Shown: positions 39,173 through 47,075 of the stretch, piece after piece
Layout of the letters: each line of letters begins with the position of its first letter
Numbering within the stretch: position 1 is the stretch's first letter
From: a virus
Strand: one strand, 5' to 3'
IMG/VR virus record: IMGVR_UViG_3300020454_000020
Location: 1-48,671 of that record
Length of the DNA stretch: 48,671 nt
Program-made: the position numbers and the translations under genes
Notes under the pieces: generated by a model
Told to the model about the DNA's origin: nothing
Database searches by the model: none
The model's input: only the letters and a program-made list of their open reading frames with translations

Positions 39173-39400
39173 TTAGAAAGGAGGTGTAGGTAGAACTGAT
39201 CCTGTGGCATCAGGAATTTCAGGAAGCATACCATCTCCACTTAGCACACTGGGTAGTGCACCAGTCACAGATTCCATAACTTTTCCTTTGACATCTTCAA
39301 TGATAGCATCCTTACGAATGAATACATATCCACCGAGTCCTACTACTCCAAGTGCTACAACACCTGAGAAGATAGCGATTCCATTAATTACTTTTTGCAT
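39173..39400 (-). CDS. small membrane protein, 75 aa
   Basis: MQKVINGIAIFSGVVALGVVG is a single N-terminal membrane helix; then a charged KDAIIEDVKGKVMES stretch and a Gly/Pro-rich tail (GMLPEIPDATGSVLPTPPF). Homologues with INGIAIFSGVV are familiar from cyanomyoviruses. Function unknown. It overlaps the next gene upstream by 17 bases. Confidence 0.65.
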   Translation of the reverse strand: MQKVINGIAIFSGVVALGVVGLGGYVFIRKDAIIEDVKGKVMESVTGALPSVLSGDGMLPEIPDATGSVLPTPPF

Positions 39401-39614
39401 AAGAATTTTCTATTTTGTTTTTTATATAGTCTTGAAAAGCAAGTTCTATATCAATATGCAGATCATCTAACTTTGTAGATGGATTCTCATCCTGAGTCCA
39501 AAAATTACAAAACTCATAGACATGTCTTGGAGACTGATCTAAGTATGGAGTGAGGGCACGAAATACTTTCTGCCTTAGTAACATTCGGTCTTCTGAGTGC
39601 ATCCAGTCATCCAT
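39384..39614 (-). CDS. hypothetical phage protein, 76 aa
   Basis: The start at 39614 (MDDWMHSEDRMLLRQK) follows the resolvase-like gene's TAA by one base, whereas the longer start at 39674 would overlap it by 59 bases. The protein is helical and acidic in its second half (KLDDLHIDIELAFQDYIKNK). No known motif. Confidence 0.6.
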   Translation of the reverse strand: MDDWMHSEDRMLLRQKVFRALTPYLDQSPRHVYEFCNFWTQDENPSTKLDDLHIDIELAFQDYIKNKIENSYAKSN

Positions 39615-39615
39615 G

Positions 39616-39945
39616 TTAGAGTTCGGTTCTGATAAAGTTTTCCGCGTCCAAGACGACCAATGGTTTCTTTCCATTTTTCTTCATGATAAGGATAGGTTCA
39701 TAGTCACCAGAGTTTTCAACTGCCTGCTGATATGCATCCCAAACATTTAATTTCTCTTGGTTCTTACATTCTATACTGAAAGGGAACTTTTGTCTAGCAT
39801 CTCGTGCCATTATCAGGTCTTCACCACCTGCACCCATACTTCTTGACTCAATGTCCTCTGGATGTACAGACCTATGTTCAATGAGCATGTCTCTTACCCA
39901 TTGCTGAAGTCTTCTACCCTTCGCTTTCGCACTCTGTGTTTTCAT
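39616..39945 (-). CDS. Holliday-junction-resolvase-like PD-(D/E)XK nuclease
   Basis: A 109-residue protein. ESRSMGAGGEDLIM contains Asp43, and FSIECKNQEKLNVWDAYQQA contains Glu59-x-Lys61, the D...ExK core of small phage resolvases. The N-terminal KAKGRRLQQWVRDMLIE helix matches the Hjc-type family. It probably resolves branched DNA before packaging, replacing T4 endonuclease VII, or trims DNA. It overlaps the 50-residue gene upstream. Confidence 0.78.
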   Translation of the reverse strand: MKTQSAKAKGRRLQQWVRDMLIEHRSVHPEDIESRSMGAGGEDLIMARDARQKFPFSIECKNQEKLNVWDAYQQAVENSGDYEPILIMKKNGKKPLVVLDAENFIRTEL

Positions 39946-40066
39946 TATCAGATGTTATATGATCGTATTTAGAGAAATAATCAACCTCGTAGTCTAAACC
40001 ATCATAGTCATACCACTCGTTCTCTGACCCTAGGTTGTAAGGATTCTTTATTTTTTCGTAATGCAT
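39914..40066 (-). CDS. acidic 50-residue phage protein
   Basis: An ATG at 40066 opens a 50-codon frame ending TAG at 39914, overlapping the resolvase start by 32 bases in another frame. The peptide reads MHYEKIKNPYNLGSENEWYD at the start and is strongly acidic and rich in Tyr and Asp. Too short for the usual gene finders. It fills a gap of about 140 bases between phosphomannomutase and the resolvase. Function unknown. Confidence 0.5.
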   Translation of the reverse strand: MHYEKIKNPYNLGSENEWYDYDGLDYEVDYFSKYDHITSDNENTECESEG

Positions 40067-40086
40067 TTGTCCTTATACTATAATAA

Positions 40087-40791
40087 CTATGTATATTTTG
40101 ACATCAATATTTCCCAAGTCTCGTTGTAATCATTGACTTGATGAACCTCACCGAGTTTTTGATTTATAATAGCATAAGCAATACTATGATCATTTCCACC
40201 TGCATAAGTTTTGTCTCCAAAGAAAGTTATAGTATCATGAGTCTCAAAGTCTTGTAATATCTGAGACTTGTCATGTCCTTTTTGAGAGATATCTAAACCT
40301 GTCTCACCACCAACTGTAACAGAAAGGTCAGGAAACAATCTTCTTATGTTTTGTGCTAATTTATCTCTCTCTTCTGCATCTTTATCCCATGCAACATATT
40401 CACTTCTATACTTCATATTGTCCTCTCCTCTTCCGAGAATACTAAAATTTATACACCCCGGTCTTTCTTCTATATGCTTACCTGTTCTAATATTAAATTT
40501 ACTTGCATTGAGTTCTAGTTCTAGGTACGATGAAAGGACAAAAGGACACTCCCATTGACTAGTGTATACATTTTTATGTTTTACCCAAACACTATTACCA
40601 GAACAGTTATATACTTTCTTTGCTTTATTATATAAAGTCTTACCTAATTGTTCAATAGTTTTATCTCTATCACTGCCTGTGACTAGGTAGACTTCATTAG
40701 TTTTACAAAATTTACTAAAAAATTTAGAGAACTCTTTGTCTATCTTTTGTCTAGAAGGAGTCAGAGTTCCGTCAACATCAAATAAAAACAT
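40087..40791 (-). CDS. phosphomannomutase (eukaryotic/HAD type)
   Basis: A 234-residue HAD protein with FDVDGTLTPSR (Asp5 the nucleophile and Asp7 the acid) and FFGDKTYAGGNDHSI with later Asp residues. CINFSILGR and GGETGLDISQKGHDKS are the cap and C-terminal blocks of eukaryotic-type phosphomannomutase (PMM), which converts mannose-6-P to mannose-1-P. It would complement the isomerase cupin (30859) and feed GDP-mannose use (GME). No guanylyltransferase is in the window. It sits one base after nrdB. Confidence 0.85.
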   Translation of the reverse strand: MFLFDVDGTLTPSRQKIDKEFSKFFSKFCKTNEVYLVTGSDRDKTIEQLGKTLYNKAKKVYNCSGNSVWVKHKNVYTSQWECPFVLSSYLELELNASKFNIRTGKHIEERPGCINFSILGRGEDNMKYRSEYVAWDKDAEERDKLAQNIRRLFPDLSVTVGGETGLDISQKGHDKSQILQDFETHDTITFFGDKTYAGGNDHSIAYAIINQKLGEVHQVNDYNETWEILMSKYT

Positions 40792-41940
40792 TTACAATTT
40801 GAATCCGGAGAATGCATTTTTCTTCATGTCCTGTTTGATACCACCGACAACATAGGATTCTACCTCTGTCTCTTGTGGTGCCACCTGTAATCCCTTAGAT
40901 GAAATCCAGTGTTCAGTCCATGGTAGTGGATTGTTTCTGATAGGTACATCATATGCAGGTGGGAGACCAAGTGCTCTCATCCTTTTGTTAGCAATCCATT
41001 CAACATATTTTACCAGAAGTTTATCATTAAGTCCAATCATACTACCATCTTTGAATAGGTATTGTGCCCACTCTTTCTCTTCATTGACAGCATTTTTGTA
41101 CATACCTATGACAGTATCTCTTTCCTCTTCTACAATCTGTGACATGATAGGATCATCACCCTCCATCCACTTCTTCAAGATTTGTTGAGTAAGAACAGTG
41201 TGTTGGTTCTCGTCTCTAGCAATGAGGGAGATAATTTTTGCTGATCCTTCCATAACTTTGAGTTCTCCGAAAGCAAAGCTACAAGCAAAACTAACGTAAA
41301 AGCGAATTCCCTCCAGTATGTTAACATTTGCTACTGCTAGATAAAGTTTTCTCTTCAATTCTTTCTCAGTCCACTCTGCTGTGGTGCTTCCCTTCATATC
41401 TGGTGACCACATTGAACCATTCCCCCACTCTTGTGCCACCTCTAGAAACTCATCATATGCTTTAGTTACTGACTGTGCACGAGCGATAATTCTTTGGTCG
41501 TCTAGTATAGTGTCAAAGACTTCTGTAGGATCAGGATATACATTCTTGATGATGTATGTGTATGATCTACTATGAATCATCTCCATAAACTGCCATACGT
41601 TCATCGCTGCTTCTAACTCAGGTAGAGCACAGTAAGGAGCGAATGCCATACCGGGACCTCTTCCCTGTACAGAATCAAGTAAGATTTGATACTTCAAATT
41701 AGAAGTGAATATATGTTTCTGTTCTGGGCGAAGAGTTTGATAGTCACCACGATCTTTCTGTAATGATACTTCTTCTGGTCTCCAGAAATATCCTAGCATT
41801 TGATTAGTAAGTTTATCAAACACAGGGTACTTGTAAGAGTCATATCTTTGAACTCCAAGAGGAGCACCGAAGAACATAGGTTGTGTCTTCGTATCAACCT
41901 TGTTCTGGTTGAATACAGTCATACCTCTTGGTTTTGACAT
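40792..41940 (-). CDS. nrdB: class I ribonucleotide reductase, small subunit
   Basis: The 382-residue protein has the beta-subunit blocks QFMEMIHSRSYTYIIKNVY and ISLIARDENQHTVLTQQI, which hold the di-iron carboxylates and histidines, and a GIRFYVSFACSFAFGE helix. It makes deoxyribonucleotides with NrdA, reduced by glutaredoxin. I use the ATG at 41940 (MSKPRGMTVFNQ); an upstream GTG at 41976 would extend into nrdA. It follows nrdA by 16 bases. Confidence 0.95.
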   Translation of the reverse strand: MSKPRGMTVFNQNKVDTKTQPMFFGAPLGVQRYDSYKYPVFDKLTNQMLGYFWRPEEVSLQKDRGDYQTLRPEQKHIFTSNLKYQILLDSVQGRGPGMAFAPYCALPELEAAMNVWQFMEMIHSRSYTYIIKNVYPDPTEVFDTILDDQRIIARAQSVTKAYDEFLEVAQEWGNGSMWSPDMKGSTTAEWTEKELKRKLYLAVANVNILEGIRFYVSFACSFAFGELKVMEGSAKIISLIARDENQHTVLTQQILKKWMEGDDPIMSQIVEEERDTVIGMYKNAVNEEKEWAQYLFKDGSMIGLNDKLLVKYVEWIANKRMRALGLPPAYDVPIRNNPLPWTEHWISSKGLQVAPQETEVESYVVGGIKQDMKKNAFSGFKL

Positions 41941-41956
41941 CTTTGGTTCGGTTGTT

Positions 41957-44248
41957 CTAAATTGCACAGGATTCACAGGTTTCGTCTTCGTTTTGTATTT
42001 GAGAGATAAGATCTGCGATAGGTGGGGGAGTATCCTCTACCTCATCAGATTTGTTATCGAATGTATTCTGATAATATGAGGTCTTCCATCCATACTTGTA
42101 TGTGGACAACAAATCCTGTGCCATGACTTCCATGGGGATCTGATTGTCTTCGTAATTAGTAGGGTTGTATGACCAGTTGCCAGATATACCTTGATCAAAG
42201 AATTTTTGCATGACTGATACAATTTTGATGTATCCATCATTGCTAGGCATATCCCATAATAAAGTGTAATTATTCTTCAATGACGAGTATTGAGGAACCA
42301 CTTGCTTAAGAGGTCCTTTCTTACTTTTTTTGACGGACAAGAACCCTCTAGGTGGTTCGATTCCATTGGTTGCATTAGACACAACGGAACTGCTCTCTGA
42401 AGGCATTTGTGCCGACAGTGTGCTGTGCCTGAGTCCATGTTTGGCAATGTCATTCCGTAAAGAATCCCAATCATGTTGATAAGAAATCTTAGTAATTTCG
42501 TCTACGTCCTTCTTATATGTATCAATTGGTAAAGTTCCAGTGGAGTACTTCGTACGATCAAAATATCCACACTTACCTTTCTCTTTTGCAAGAGTGTTTG
42601 ATGCCTTCAATAAGAAGTATTGGAATGACTCGGATAATGAATGAACAGCATCCCATGCTTCCTGTGAATCATAATCAAATCCTAACTTAGCAAGGTAATG
42701 TGCGAGACCTATATACCCAACTCCAAGACTACGACGGTTCTTTGTTCCTGTCTCTGCAGCAATGACTGGATACTTTTGATAGTCTATCAATTCATCTAGT
42801 GCACGGACAGTCAAGTCACATAGTTCTTCTAACTCATGGTCAGATCTCACCTTACCTACATTGATAGCAGATAGAATACACAATGCAATCTCACCATTGG
42901 GGTCGTCTATGTGCTGTAATGGTTTTGTAGGTAGAGTGATCTCTTGACATAGATTACTCATTTCAATCTTGTCTAAGAAGGAAGAGTGAGAGTTACAGTG
43001 GTCTATATTCATAATATAGATACGACCTGTCTCTGCTCTTTCTTTGATTAGTTGTCCAAATAATTCTTGAGCAGCGATTGTTCTTCTAGGAATTGTTGTG
43101 TCTGCCTCGTACTCTGTATAGAGTTCGTCGAATTCTTCGGTTCCAAAGACATCATAAAGATTAGGAACATCGTGAGGAGAGAAAAGACTGATATCACCAC
43201 CGGTAATGAATCTTTCATAGAATAATTTTGATATTTGTATACTGTAGTCTAGTTTCCGAACACGATTGTCTTCAGTTCCTTTATTGTTTTTGAGAACGAG
43301 AATGTCTTCGATTTCTTGGTGCCAGATTGGAAAGTGGACAGTCGCGGATCCCCCTCTAATGCCGTTCTGAGTGCAACATCTGACAGTCGCCTCAAACTTC
43401 TTGAGGAACGGTACAACACCTGTGTGTTGAACTTCTCCACCTCTGATTTTACTGTTGATCCCACGGATCCTACCTGCGTTGATACCAATTCCTGCCCTCT
43501 GTGCAACATAACGACCCACGGCCATATCAGAAGTAAAAATACTATCCAAGGTGTCGTCAATATCAACGAGAACACAAGACGCGAACTGCCGAATAGGTGT
43601 TCTGACACCTCCCATGATTGGGGTTGGTATGTTGATCTTGTGTTTGGAAATGGCATCGTAATAACGTCTAATGTAATTGATTCTTGTTTCTACAGGATAC
43701 TCTGCAAACATAGTCATTGCAATAAGCATGTACATAAACTGTGGTGTTTCATATACTTGACCACTGCTTCTGTCCTGTACAAGGTACTTATCAGCGACCT
43801 GACGGAGACCTGCATAGGTGAATAGTAAATCCCTATCATGATCGAGGAACTTACCTATCTCATGTATTTCCTCTGCTGAAAACTTATCGTTGACTGCAGG
43901 GTCATATACACCACTCTCAACACATTTTTGAATGTGATCCTGTAGTGATGGCATTTGAAATATCTTACCATATAAACTCTTACGTATTGAAAACAATAGA
44001 AGTCTTGCAGCAACGAACTGATAGTTAGGTTGATCTAAATTGATAAGATCACTGGCAGATTTGATAAGAATCTCCTGTATTTCATCTGTTGTGATGCCAT
44101 CATAGAACTGTATACCTGATTGCATCTCAACTTGTGATGGAGATACTCCTGCTATGTCCTTGCATGCATGTTCTACCATAACGTGCATTTTTTCAAGGTT
44201 CATGGGTTCAATAGAACCGTTTCGTTTTGTGACCCGTACGTTGCTCAT
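41957..44248 (-). CDS. nrdA: class I ribonucleotide reductase, large subunit
   Basis: A 763-residue protein. It begins with an ATP-cone-like domain (RVTKRNGSIEPMNLEKM), then the catalytic barrel (QFASCVLVDIDDTLDSI, AGIGINAGRIR, NLCQEITLP, LSAINVGKV, MPSESSSVVSNATNGIEPPR) and a C-terminal redox tail (DETCESCAI) used for thiol exchange. The start overlaps gene 61 by 41 bases. GC is locally high at 43310-43620, reaching 57% in the line at 43321. Confidence 0.96.
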   Translation of the reverse strand: MSNVRVTKRNGSIEPMNLEKMHVMVEHACKDIAGVSPSQVEMQSGIQFYDGITTDEIQEILIKSASDLINLDQPNYQFVAARLLLFSIRKSLYGKIFQMPSLQDHIQKCVESGVYDPAVNDKFSAEEIHEIGKFLDHDRDLLFTYAGLRQVADKYLVQDRSSGQVYETPQFMYMLIAMTMFAEYPVETRINYIRRYYDAISKHKINIPTPIMGGVRTPIRQFASCVLVDIDDTLDSIFTSDMAVGRYVAQRAGIGINAGRIRGINSKIRGGEVQHTGVVPFLKKFEATVRCCTQNGIRGGSATVHFPIWHQEIEDILVLKNNKGTEDNRVRKLDYSIQISKLFYERFITGGDISLFSPHDVPNLYDVFGTEEFDELYTEYEADTTIPRRTIAAQELFGQLIKERAETGRIYIMNIDHCNSHSSFLDKIEMSNLCQEITLPTKPLQHIDDPNGEIALCILSAINVGKVRSDHELEELCDLTVRALDELIDYQKYPVIAAETGTKNRRSLGVGYIGLAHYLAKLGFDYDSQEAWDAVHSLSESFQYFLLKASNTLAKEKGKCGYFDRTKYSTGTLPIDTYKKDVDEITKISYQHDWDSLRNDIAKHGLRHSTLSAQMPSESSSVVSNATNGIEPPRGFLSVKKSKKGPLKQVVPQYSSLKNNYTLLWDMPSNDGYIKIVSVMQKFFDQGISGNWSYNPTNYEDNQIPMEVMAQDLLSTYKYGWKTSYYQNTFDNKSDEVEDTPPPIADLISQIQNEDETCESCAI

Positions 44249-45224
44249 TCCTTTTCCAATTAGTAAATTTGAGTTCTGCTTGTAAGTTTTTATATGTATT
44301 AGATTCTAATATATTTTTTATATTTTGTCCACCTAATACCATGTCGTTAACATCTTTTTGTGGTATTGTGTGTGGAAATATAACTACCTGTTCACCTCTT
44401 CCAATACACTTGGAGATTTTTGTGACGATTTCTCTGTTACGTGGTTCGTTATCAAAAACCCAAATATAATCGCTCCAACCAAGCGTCCGAATATCAACAT
44501 CGGACCCACACATAGCAACCGAGTTTTCCACGAAGGTGGAATCGAAAGGTCCTTCAAGGATGTAAATAGGTTTCGTTTCATCTAGTGTGTCTAATCCGTA
44601 AAGTTTTGGTGCATCTTCATCTAACATGATAGTGAGATATTTAGGTTGTTGTATTGAATCAAGTGCTCTGCCTTGAAACCCAATTAACTTCTTATCCCTG
44701 TCATACATTGGTATGATTATTCTAGCATGATCATTCTTAGTTGTTTCAAATGTTGGTTTGAGAGTATTGCAATAGTGTTTGAATCTCTCAGCATAGTAAA
44801 ACTTAGTAGGATCTAACTTTCTTCTGACTAGATAATCCCTTGCTCTATCGTTAGTAGATGCCAAGGGAAGATTGATCTTCTTCTTGAAGACTGGTTTATT
44901 GATAATCTTTTTGAAATCTGGTTCAGGTGTGACGGATGCTTTCCCAGTAAGTCCTTCCTTGTATCTGTCTAAAACATATTGATCATAGAGTTGTCTATCT
45001 AGATCTTTGAGGAAGTATGTAAAGGACTTGGAAACGCCACAGTTGTGACACTTGAAGTTGAAATCAGTTTTTCTTTTGTATAGATATCCTCTCTTCTTAT
45101 TCTTATGCTTCTTTGAGTCTCCGCAATATGGACATCTGAAATTATATAAATCAGGTTTTACTTTCTTTATCTTATCTAATCTTGCTGATATGAGTCCAAT
45201 ATATTTGGAGTCTAAGAATATCAT
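44208..45224 (-). CDS. 61: DNA primase gp61-like
   Basis: A 338-residue protein with an N-terminal zinc ribbon (FRCPYCGDSKK then FKCHNCGVSK, residues 29-65) and a TOPRIM core (YILEGPFDSTF, GSDVDIRTLG, WVFDNEPRN). This is the T4 gp61 type of primase, which works with the gp41 helicase. It is followed by nrdA with a 41-base overlap and preceded by a coiled-coil protein. Confidence 0.92.
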   Translation of the reverse strand: MIFLDSKYIGLISARLDKIKKVKPDLYNFRCPYCGDSKKHKNKKRGYLYKRKTDFNFKCHNCGVSKSFTYFLKDLDRQLYDQYVLDRYKEGLTGKASVTPEPDFKKIINKPVFKKKINLPLASTNDRARDYLVRRKLDPTKFYYAERFKHYCNTLKPTFETTKNDHARIIIPMYDRDKKLIGFQGRALDSIQQPKYLTIMLDEDAPKLYGLDTLDETKPIYILEGPFDSTFVENSVAMCGSDVDIRTLGWSDYIWVFDNEPRNREIVTKISKCIGRGEQVVIFPHTIPQKDVNDMVLGGQNIKNILESNTYKNLQAELKFTNWKRNEQRTGHKTKRFY

Positions 45225-45619
45225 CTAGTGTCATTGAACGTCGGTTCTAGTAGTGTAGCAGTGCTTGATTCTGTTGTCAATGATTTCATGAACCTTTGTC
45301 CGAGTGGACTAACCATGAAACTAATAATAGCAAGAGCACCAAAAATAGACCACATTTTCTTTTCCATGAGTCTAAGACGGTCATCAACCTTACGTATATC
45401 TCTTTCACACCCTTTTTTAATATCCGTGCTTTGTCTATTAACTTCTCTATGTAACGATTCGATTTTTTCAAATAAAACTGCATCGATCCTGTCCTGTTTC
45501 TCTAATTTCTCATTATGAACTGCTAACAACTCACCCATCTTGACACTATTTTCCTGTAGACTTTCGACAATTTTCTCCAGTCGTTCCAATAGTGCAGTAT
45601 TGACGTTGTTGTTATCCAT
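45221..45619 (-). CDS. coiled-coil protein with C-terminal membrane helix, 132 aa
   Basis: A long heptad-type coiled coil (LERLEKIVESLQEN, NEKLEKQDRIDAVLFEKIES, KVDDRLRLMEKK) then a hydrophobic helix (WSIFGALAIISFMVSPLG) and a polar tail. The layout resembles XhlA-type membrane proteins that partner with holins, but this is a structural analogy only. It overlaps gene 61 by 4 bases and the basic protein by 8. Confidence 0.65.
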   Translation of the reverse strand: MDNNNVNTALLERLEKIVESLQENSVKMGELLAVHNEKLEKQDRIDAVLFEKIESLHREVNRQSTDIKKGCERDIRKVDDRLRLMEKKMWSIFGALAIISFMVSPLGQRFMKSLTTESSTATLLEPTFNDTR

Positions 45620-45821
45620 TCTTTTTCTTACGTTGAGACTGTAAACGTTTACGATAGAACATGTTTAGTTTTCTACCATGCTTTTTTCTAAGATCTAATG
45701 CAGGATCATATCCGGCAACGGGTCCTTTCGGATCTGCCTTCCCACTAAAACCGGGAGCACTAGCAGTACCACCAATACTCATCATCTCTCTTATTAGTTT
45801 TATTATCCTTTCGTTGTCCAT
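45612..45821 (-). CDS. small basic protein, 69 aa
   Basis: MDNERIIKLIREMMSIGG leads into a Gly/Pro middle (GFSGKADPKGPVAGYDP) and a highly basic end (KKHGRKLNMFYRKRLQSQRK). Highly basic, so DNA- or RNA-contacting or virion-core roles are possible. It shares a TAATG junction with the upstream helical protein. No family recognised with certainty. Confidence 0.6.
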   Translation of the reverse strand: MDNERIIKLIREMMSIGGTASAPGFSGKADPKGPVAGYDPALDLRKKHGRKLNMFYRKRLQSQRKKKNG

Positions 45822-46192
45822 TAAATTTTTTTGAGCAGATCAAGGCATTTTTTATCCACCTTCAAATCATCGATACCAGATTTAGGAAACTCAGGTATTC
45901 TATTAAGATATAATAAGAATGTTTTTATAAGAGACCAGTATTCCTTTTCTATTTTATAAAACAGTAATGGAATTGTGGCGTCTCCGAAGACATTGAAACA
46001 GATAATAAAATGATTTATTATCAAATGATATTTCAATTCACGTTTTACAACATACTTTTTTAGTAATCTTTTTATGTATTTGAATCTTTTGAGATCCTCA
46101 TGGAAGTCTTCGATGGTTACCGCTTGAGGATTGTCATAAAATTTAATAGCAAAAAGGAGATGATTTTCATCATTCAATTCATCAAATCTCAT
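45821..46192 (-). CDS. helical T4-like phage protein, 123 aa
   Basis: Begins MRFDELNDENHLLFAIKFYDNP, continuing to DLKRFKYIKRLLKKYV and LKYHLIINHFIICFNVFGD, then ATIPLLFYKIEKEYW. I recognise the RFKYIKRLL...YWSxxKTFLxYLN pattern from T4-like cyanophages; function unknown. It lies 6 bases after the end of the Ig-like virion protein. Confidence 0.65.
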   Translation of the reverse strand: MRFDELNDENHLLFAIKFYDNPQAVTIEDFHEDLKRFKYIKRLLKKYVVKRELKYHLIINHFIICFNVFGDATIPLLFYKIEKEYWSLIKTFLLYLNRIPEFPKSGIDDLKVDKKCLDLLKKI

Positions 46193-46198
46193 ATCATA

Positions 46199-46765
46199 TT
46201 ATGCTGCTACAGTTATTGTGCCTGCTGCTGTACCTATGGCAGCAACGTTTGTGATAGTAGACGCTGTGTTAGTGCCCTTATCTTTGATTGTTCCACCATT
46301 TAATCCTAGTGCATTAGTTCCAATTGATAGTATGTCACCTGCATTAGTTGCAGCATTATCTGCAGCAATTGTAAGTTGGAATCTCAATTCGTTACTACCT
46401 GTACCTGACGCATATGACAATGTGTGATTTGCCCTTTGGTCATTAACTACAGTAAGTTGTGGAGTACCTGTTACATCAACTTCTTCGTTGAATCTTGCAT
46501 CTACTGTCAATGTTACACCAGTGCCTTTACTAAAGGTTGTTGTTATGAACTCTATCTCTGTAATGTCTGCAGCACCAAGAGAAACTGCTAGTCCACTAAC
46601 TGCAACTAGAATCTCTGGGTCAGCGTTTGTATTGCCATTACCGGATAGTGCAGAACCTGCTTCTCTTACCCAACCAGTAGAGGTAGCATAGACTTCCTTC
46701 TTCTCTACAGTTGTTAAATTCTTAGGTTTTGATTCGTCTGAATCACTTGTTCCCCAAAGAGCCAT
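46199..46765 (-). CDS. Ig-like virion surface protein
   Basis: A 188-residue protein. The body GVTLTVDARFNEEVDVTGTP, LSYASGTGSNELRFQLTI and GDILSIGTNALGLNGGTIKD matches the repeat seen in SwmB-like/bacterial Ig-type adhesin domains (F(N/S)E.V.VTGTP.L, Y.SGSG, LNGGTI.D). Only one domain is present. It is preceded by a perfect late promoter TATAAATA 31-38 bases upstream of the start and a terminator before that, so it is a separate late unit, fitting a virion protein that could bind host glycans or decorate the capsid. Confidence 0.75.
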   Translation of the reverse strand: MALWGTSDSDESKPKNLTTVEKKEVYATSTGWVREAGSALSGNGNTNADPEILVAVSGLAVSLGAADITEIEFITTTFSKGTGVTLTVDARFNEEVDVTGTPQLTVVNDQRANHTLSYASGTGSNELRFQLTIAADNAATNAGDILSIGTNALGLNGGTIKDKGTNTASTITNVAAIGTAAGTITVAA

Positions 46766-46795
46766 TTTCGTTACTTATAATAATTTGTCTTTGAA

Positions 46796-46803
46796 TATTT
46801 ATA
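46796..46803 (-). promoter_or_regulatory. T4-type late promoter TATAAATA
   Basis: A perfect TATAAATA on the minus strand, 31-38 bases upstream of the ATG at 46765 and immediately after the terminator stem at 46806-46830, so the terminator's T run abuts the promoter. Spacing is right for a late start about 20 bases before the ATG. Confidence 0.7.
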
Positions 46804-46830
46804 AAAATACCACGGGGGACCCGTGGTATT
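46803..46830 (-). terminator. factor-independent terminator
   Basis: A perfect 11-base stem AATACCACGGG / CCCGTGGTATT with a 3-base loop (46806-46830), followed on the minus strand by a short T run. It ends the transcript of the 64-residue protein at 46845-47039 and lies directly before the late promoter of the Ig-like gene. Confidence 0.88.
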
Positions 46831-46844
46831 TGATATTGAAACTG

Positions 46845-47039
46845 TTATCTTGACTTGATTGCTGCTGAGACTTGCTCAAACAACTTGTCGTCTGCATCAG
46901 TTTTAGTTAGTTTTACTGCTTTCCCTATGATTACAAGGCAGATGTCGATGAGTTTCTCACCAAGTTCTGCATCTTCAGGGATTTTGTCTACTGCATCAGA
47001 GATAATCTTTGATGCTAGAGGTAATAGGAATGATAACAT
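46845..47039 (-). CDS. small helical protein with hydrophobic N-terminus, 64 aa
   Basis: MLSFLLPLASKIISDAVDK is an amphipathic, hydrophobic N-terminal helix; LIDICLVIIGKAVKLT is a second hydrophobic helix; the end (DADDKLFEQVSAAIKSR) is polar. Related small proteins with the same start are familiar from cyanophages. Function unknown; it is followed by a strong terminator. Confidence 0.7.
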   Translation of the reverse strand: MLSFLLPLASKIISDAVDKIPEDAELGEKLIDICLVIIGKAVKLTKTDADDKLFEQVSAAIKSR

Positions 47040-47075
47040 AATAATAAATGTGTTGGATCCACTCCTATATATGCA

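Noticed and set aside
40067-40086. Gap between the 50-residue gene and phosphomannomutase
   Set aside because: Only 20 bases; no promoter, hairpin or gene signal could be supported.
43316-43825. Plus-strand frame of 169 codons opposite nrdA
   Set aside because: It shadows a conserved core gene in a GC-rich stretch, has no ribosome binding site and no family resemblance.
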